DNA of 64,000 nucleotides, taken from positions 372,001 to 436,000 of the forward strand of contig NZ_JAHLQK010000002.1 of assembly GCF_018919215.1 (NCBI RefSeq), written 5' to 3'. This DNA is from Alkaliphilus flagellatus (GTDB lineage Bacteria; Bacillota; Clostridia; Peptostreptococcales; Natronincolaceae). Below are positions 61,456 to 64,000 of the stretch, in pieces. The notes under the pieces are model-generated. The model made no database searches and was not told where the DNA came from. It saw nothing but the letters and a program-made list of their open reading frames with translations. Every line of letters begins with the position of its first letter. Within the stretch, counting starts at the first letter, position 1. A program made the translations under genes and the position numbers.

Positions 61456-62037
61456 ATGAAAGATAAAATTACATTGGCGGAAGCGTTCCTTATCCTTAAA
61501 AATAAAGAAAATGAATTGGATGAGGTATTAACTTCTAGATTTGCGTGCCTTCAAAATACTTATAAGAAGGTAAATGGACAAAAAGAACTTATGCATGAGC
61601 CACATGAAATATCAGTAAATGAATTAACATCAAAATCAGAGATATTAATGAAAGAAATTAGAAAATTAAGGCTTATAGTTGCTAAGGCTAATCTAAAAAC
61701 CTTAGTAGAATTTACAATAGACGGAGAAAAGATTAGTTTACAAGAGGCTATTTATCTTGTAAAGCAATATAGAAATGAGTTGCCTAGATTAAAGCAAATG
61801 GGCGAAATGAGAAGCCACAGTGAAATTGTAGACCCTACTCCAAGATATACTCCTCAAGTGTCTGGTGGCATAGATCGTAGTTATGAGCAAGTAATGGAGC
61901 CTAGTTTTGATACTAAGGAATATAGAAAAAAAGCAGAAAAAATGGAGGTTCTTATTACTAAATTAGAAGTAGCAATTAATCAAGCAAATTATTCTATTTT
62001 TGTTGATTTAGATGGAATAGAAGTAAAACAAATATAA
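61456..62037 (+). CDS. DIP1984-like (septicolysin-type) helical protein
   Basis: 193 residues, mostly charged helices. It starts TLAEAFLILKNKENELDEVLTSR and, after an internal repeat-like region, has FTIDGEKISLQEAIYLVKQYRNELPRLKQM; the end again carries a coiled-coil segment (YRKKAEKMEVLITKLEVAINQANYS). The order of an N-terminal helix with LAEAL-like start, a helical hairpin, then IDGxxxSLxEAI is that of the DIP1984/septicolysin family, whose function is not settled. Cytosolic by sequence. Own promoter upstream. The family call is moderate. Confidence 0.55.
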   Translation: MKDKITLAEAFLILKNKENELDEVLTSRFACLQNTYKKVNGQKELMHEPHEISVNELTSKSEILMKEIRKLRLIVAKANLKTLVEFTIDGEKISLQEAIYLVKQYRNELPRLKQMGEMRSHSEIVDPTPRYTPQVSGGIDRSYEQVMEPSFDTKEYRKKAEKMEVLITKLEVAINQANYSIFVDLDGIEVKQI

Positions 62038-62064
62038 CTAGAATTCTTAGGATGATAAGAGTAA

Positions 62065-62223
62065 AGATTAGTTTCTTGGTGTAAGGGAACTCTTCATTTA
62101 GTTGTGGATACTATAAAATCCCTCTTATCGCATAAAGGTGCTACTTTTATGAGTGAAGACGGTTCTCTCATGCGAACTATGGACATGGGTGGGAGTAGTA
62201 CCAAATTTACTACAAAAAAATAA
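62065..62223 (+). pseudogene. Orphan open frame, likely 3' end of a lost gene
   Basis: A 52-codon frame without a start codon or ribosome-binding site, ending in TAA. It reads GTLHLVVDTIKSLLSHKGAT then FMSEDGSLMRTMDMGGSSTK. Composition is more gene-like than its AT-rich surroundings. The family was not recognised. Confidence 0.35.
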
Positions 62224-62468
62224 ATCTATAGAGATTGAGCTTTTTAAATTGTGAAGCGGACAGTTGAAAGATTACATTTGACAAGTTATAAGACTGACAA
62301 TTCTCAAATTAAAACTGACAATTGAATCTGATATGGTAAATCAAAAACTTAATGGTCTCGTCATAAAAGTAGCCAATCAATATAAATAATTAAGGGTTCG
62401 GTTTATTTACGTATTACGTAAAAAACTGAACCCTTGTATCGTTAAAATTATAATAGTAGGTGATTAAT
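62224..62468 (+). other. Intergenic region before the UvrC-like gene
   Basis: The motif ACTGACAATT occurs twice (near 62292 and 62314), the only repeat seen. A hairpin, AAGGGTTC (62392-62399) / GAACCCTT (62428-62435), lies just before the ribosome-binding site of the next gene. Confidence 0.4.
62392..62435. terminator. Hairpin upstream of the UvrC-like gene
   Basis: AAGGGTTCGGTTT pairs with AAACTGAACCCTT with one mismatch, and ACGT/ACGT pairs inside. No T-run follows on the + strand; either a relic terminator or an mRNA leader hairpin. Confidence 0.55.
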
Positions 62469-63476
62469 TTGCCAAGGATACCTGAAAACTTGATAGAGAA
62501 GATTGAATCTATACCAGTGAAACCGGGAATTTATCAAATGATGGATATTGATGGGAATATTATATATGTTGGCAAAAGTAAGACCCTCAAATCGAGAGTA
62601 AAATCCTATTTTTGTAAGGAACATAAATTGAATAAAATAAAGAGAATGGTATGTAATATACATGATATCAATTATATAGTTACTGATACACATTTAGAAG
62701 CCCAAATACTTGAATGTGCTCTTATAAAAAAATTAAAGCCGATATATAACAAACAATTTAAAAATGACAAAAAGTATATGTATTTAAAAATAGAGAACTA
62801 TAATAGATTTAAACCAATATCAATGGTATATGATAGACAAAGCGAATATTGCTTTGGACCATATAGAAATAAAAATATTTTATTAGATACAATTAAATTT
62901 TTTCAGAACATATATCCAATGACAAAATTCGGGAACATATATGAATTTAAGTATAAAATATTGCTACAATCCATGGATAGGGAGAGCTTTGAAAAGAATA
63001 AAGAATGTCTAATAGAAATATTTAATAATAAAGAATGTATGTTGAATTTTTTATCTGACCTTCAAGGAAAGATGGAGAGGGCAGCCTCTGAGCTACAGTT
63101 TGAGATGGCTACAATTTATAGAGATATGATAAAGCATATAAAGTATTTGTATGATAATAACACAAATGAGTCACATGAAATAAGTGATAAAATTTTGATG
63201 GGAGAAAAAATAGATGATGGATACAAGATTTTTTATATTTCAAAGAATCGAATTATATTAAAAAAGAGATATAAAGAGCTAACAAAAGAATCCATAGGAG
63301 AGTTTTTGAAACAAGCTCAAGAACTAGAAATTAAGGTCCCTCATGTTATAGATGAAAAAAGAGATTTAGACTTTAAGAAGATAGTTAATAAGGAAGTTAA
63401 AGATGACGCTTTAAAGGCTATACTATTTATTCATAATGACTATAGTGTGGATGAGTTTATAAATAATATGTGTTAA
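62469..63476 (+). CDS. UvrC-like GIY-YIG nuclease, N-terminal half only
   Basis: 335 residues. The start chosen is TTG at 62469, 5-6 bases after AGGTGA; a GTG at 62460 lies inside that site. The GIY-YIG domain is clear: PVKPGIYQMMDIDGNIIYVGKSKTLKSRVKSYF, then TDTHLEAQILECALIKKLKPIYN. A UVR-like helix pair follows (GKMERAASELQFEMATIYRDMIKHIKYL). The C-terminal endonuclease V-like and helix-hairpin-helix domains of full UvrC (about 600 residues) are absent. It could be an accessory nuclease like Cho, or a stand-alone relative of UvrC. No uvrA or uvrB nearby. Confidence 0.85.
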   Translation: MPRIPENLIEKIESIPVKPGIYQMMDIDGNIIYVGKSKTLKSRVKSYFCKEHKLNKIKRMVCNIHDINYIVTDTHLEAQILECALIKKLKPIYNKQFKNDKKYMYLKIENYNRFKPISMVYDRQSEYCFGPYRNKNILLDTIKFFQNIYPMTKFGNIYEFKYKILLQSMDRESFEKNKECLIEIFNNKECMLNFLSDLQGKMERAASELQFEMATIYRDMIKHIKYLYDNNTNESHEISDKILMGEKIDDGYKIFYISKNRIILKKRYKELTKESIGEFLKQAQELEIKVPHVIDEKRDLDFKKIVNKEVKDDALKAILFIHNDYSVDEFINNMC

Positions 63477-63520
63477 TTTAAAATTTTCTGTTATTTCTTT
63501 GATTTGACTAAAATTTTGGA

Positions 63521-63538
63521 GTATAATTTAAATTATAC
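63521..63538 (+). promoter_or_regulatory. Palindrome in the promoter region of the HD gene
   Basis: GTATAATTT / AAATTATAC, an 18-base perfect palindrome, 12 bases after TTGACT (63504-63509). It could be an operator over the promoter of the HD-domain gene; AT-rich palindromes also arise by chance. Confidence 0.35.
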
Positions 63539-63620
63539 CCCAGCTCACGGAAATAAGGAAAATAAAGATACTGGATTACAATTAAATACTAATGAATAAT
63601 GAAAAAGGAGAAGAAGCACT

Positions 63621-64000
63621 ATGAAAACACGTCGAGAAGCATACGAATTACTTACAAAATATAATACGAGCAGTAGTCTGATAAAACATGGATTTGCAGT
63701 TGAAGCTGTTATGCGCTATTTTGCACGACAGTTTGGAGAAGATGAGGAATATTGGGGAAATATCGGACTGATTCATGACCTCGATTATGAACTTTATCCT
63801 GAAGAACACTGCCATAAAACAAAGGAAATTATGGAGAAAGAAGGAATAAGTGAGGATATAATACGTGCTGTGATTTCACATGGATGGAATATATGTACTG
63901 ATGTAAAACCAGAACATAAAATGGAAAAAGTTCTTTATACGATTGATGAGCTTACAGGCCTTATTACAGCTACAGTTTATATGCGTCCAAATAAGAGTAT
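63621..64000 (+). CDS. HD-domain hydrolase (5' part, cut by window end)
   Basis: 126 residues visible, ATG behind AAAGGAG; the frame is open at the window edge. Early HD-domain motifs are present: SLIKHGFAVEAVMRYFARQFG with the first metal His, NIGLIHDLDYELYPEEHC with the HD pair, VISHGWN, and YTIDELTGLITATVYMRP. The pattern fits the uncharacterised HD (HDIG-type) hydrolases of about 190 residues found in Clostridia, which probably act on nucleotides or phosphate esters. Codon use is somewhat richer in G and C than the neighbouring genes. Confidence 0.85.
   Translation, partial: MKTRREAYELLTKYNTSSSLIKHGFAVEAVMRYFARQFGEDEEYWGNIGLIHDLDYELYPEEHCHKTKEIMEKEGISEDIIRAVISHGWNICTDVKPEHKMEKVLYTIDELTGLITATVYMRPNKS

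Noticed and set aside
62240-62350. Repeated ACTGACAATT as a CRISPR or tandem-repeat array
   Set aside because: Only two copies in AT-rich sequence, with no regular spacer length.
1-64000. tRNA, rRNA, prophage, insertion sequence or CRISPR genes
   Set aside because: Both strands were read for typical tRNA arms, transposase motifs and regularly spaced repeats; none was convincing.

Overview
The window comes from an AT-rich, anaerobic, endospore-forming member of the Firmicutes (Clostridia; an Alkaliphilus- or Tissierella-like organism would fit, but the species cannot be fixed from sequence alone). The evidence for sporulation is a gerA-type germinant receptor operon, spoIIR behind a sigma-F-like promoter, a CotH-family gene and a coat-type manganese catalase. 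One in-frame UGA followed by a bacterial SECIS-like hairpin implies selenocysteine decoding. No rRNA, tRNA, CRISPR array or intact insertion sequence was found.

Layout. 1-5.1 kb: germination receptor genes (a B subunit cut by the window edge, a small membrane protein, then A, B and C) and spoIIR. 5.3-7.6 kb: D-Ala-D-Ala ligase, a DUF1934 protein and a cyclodeaminase. 7.7-18.6 kb: a PucR regulator, a chemoreceptor with a sigma-D promoter, a MATE exporter with a promoter/leader/terminator, and a DUF3798-binding-protein ABC importer with two permeases. 18.6-22.3 kb: peroxiredoxin, then a WYL-regulated operon holding an internally deleted GyrI-like gene, a YoaP-type acetyltransferase and an SPL-like radical SAM protein. 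22.6-29.3 kb: an ATP-grasp ligase resembling D-aspartate ligase, a MurE-like ligase without the usual acceptor motif, an Asp/Glu racemase, a cystine-type symporter, a small selenoprotein and a cysteine-synthase-like enzyme. 29.3-37.2 kb: a chemoreceptor, pepT, a two-component system, a repeat-containing secreted protein and a LigB dioxygenase, bracketed by two scars of a second pepT copy. 37.2-44.9 kb: a DUF4392 protein, a secreted CAP protein, a PHP phosphoesterase, an antiporter under a fluoride riboswitch, small redox proteins and a PLP-enzyme/GNAT fusion. 45-50.5 kb: a CotH/DUF4956/VTC operon divergent from a two-component system. 50.5-64 kb: two more MATE exporters, methylglyoxal synthase, a polysaccharide deacetylase, CysK with a perfect operator dyad, a MASE3 histidine kinase, manganese catalase, a UvrC-like GIY-YIG protein and a partial HD protein.

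The most interesting items are: (1) the D-Asp-ligase-like / MurE-like / racemase operon, which looks like a self-contained pathway for an unusual D-amino-acid peptide or cell-wall branch and lies beside cystine uptake, a selenoprotein and a cysteine synthase; (2) the UGA-containing selenoprotein gene, invisible to standard gene calling; (3) the fluoride riboswitch on a CPA-type antiporter; (4) two TGACA-N6-TGTCA operators around the WYL regulator; (5) several gene scars (GyrI, two pepT fragments, a chemoreceptor tail) that record local rearrangement and deletion. Identifications rest on motif and family recognition by eye, without database searches.
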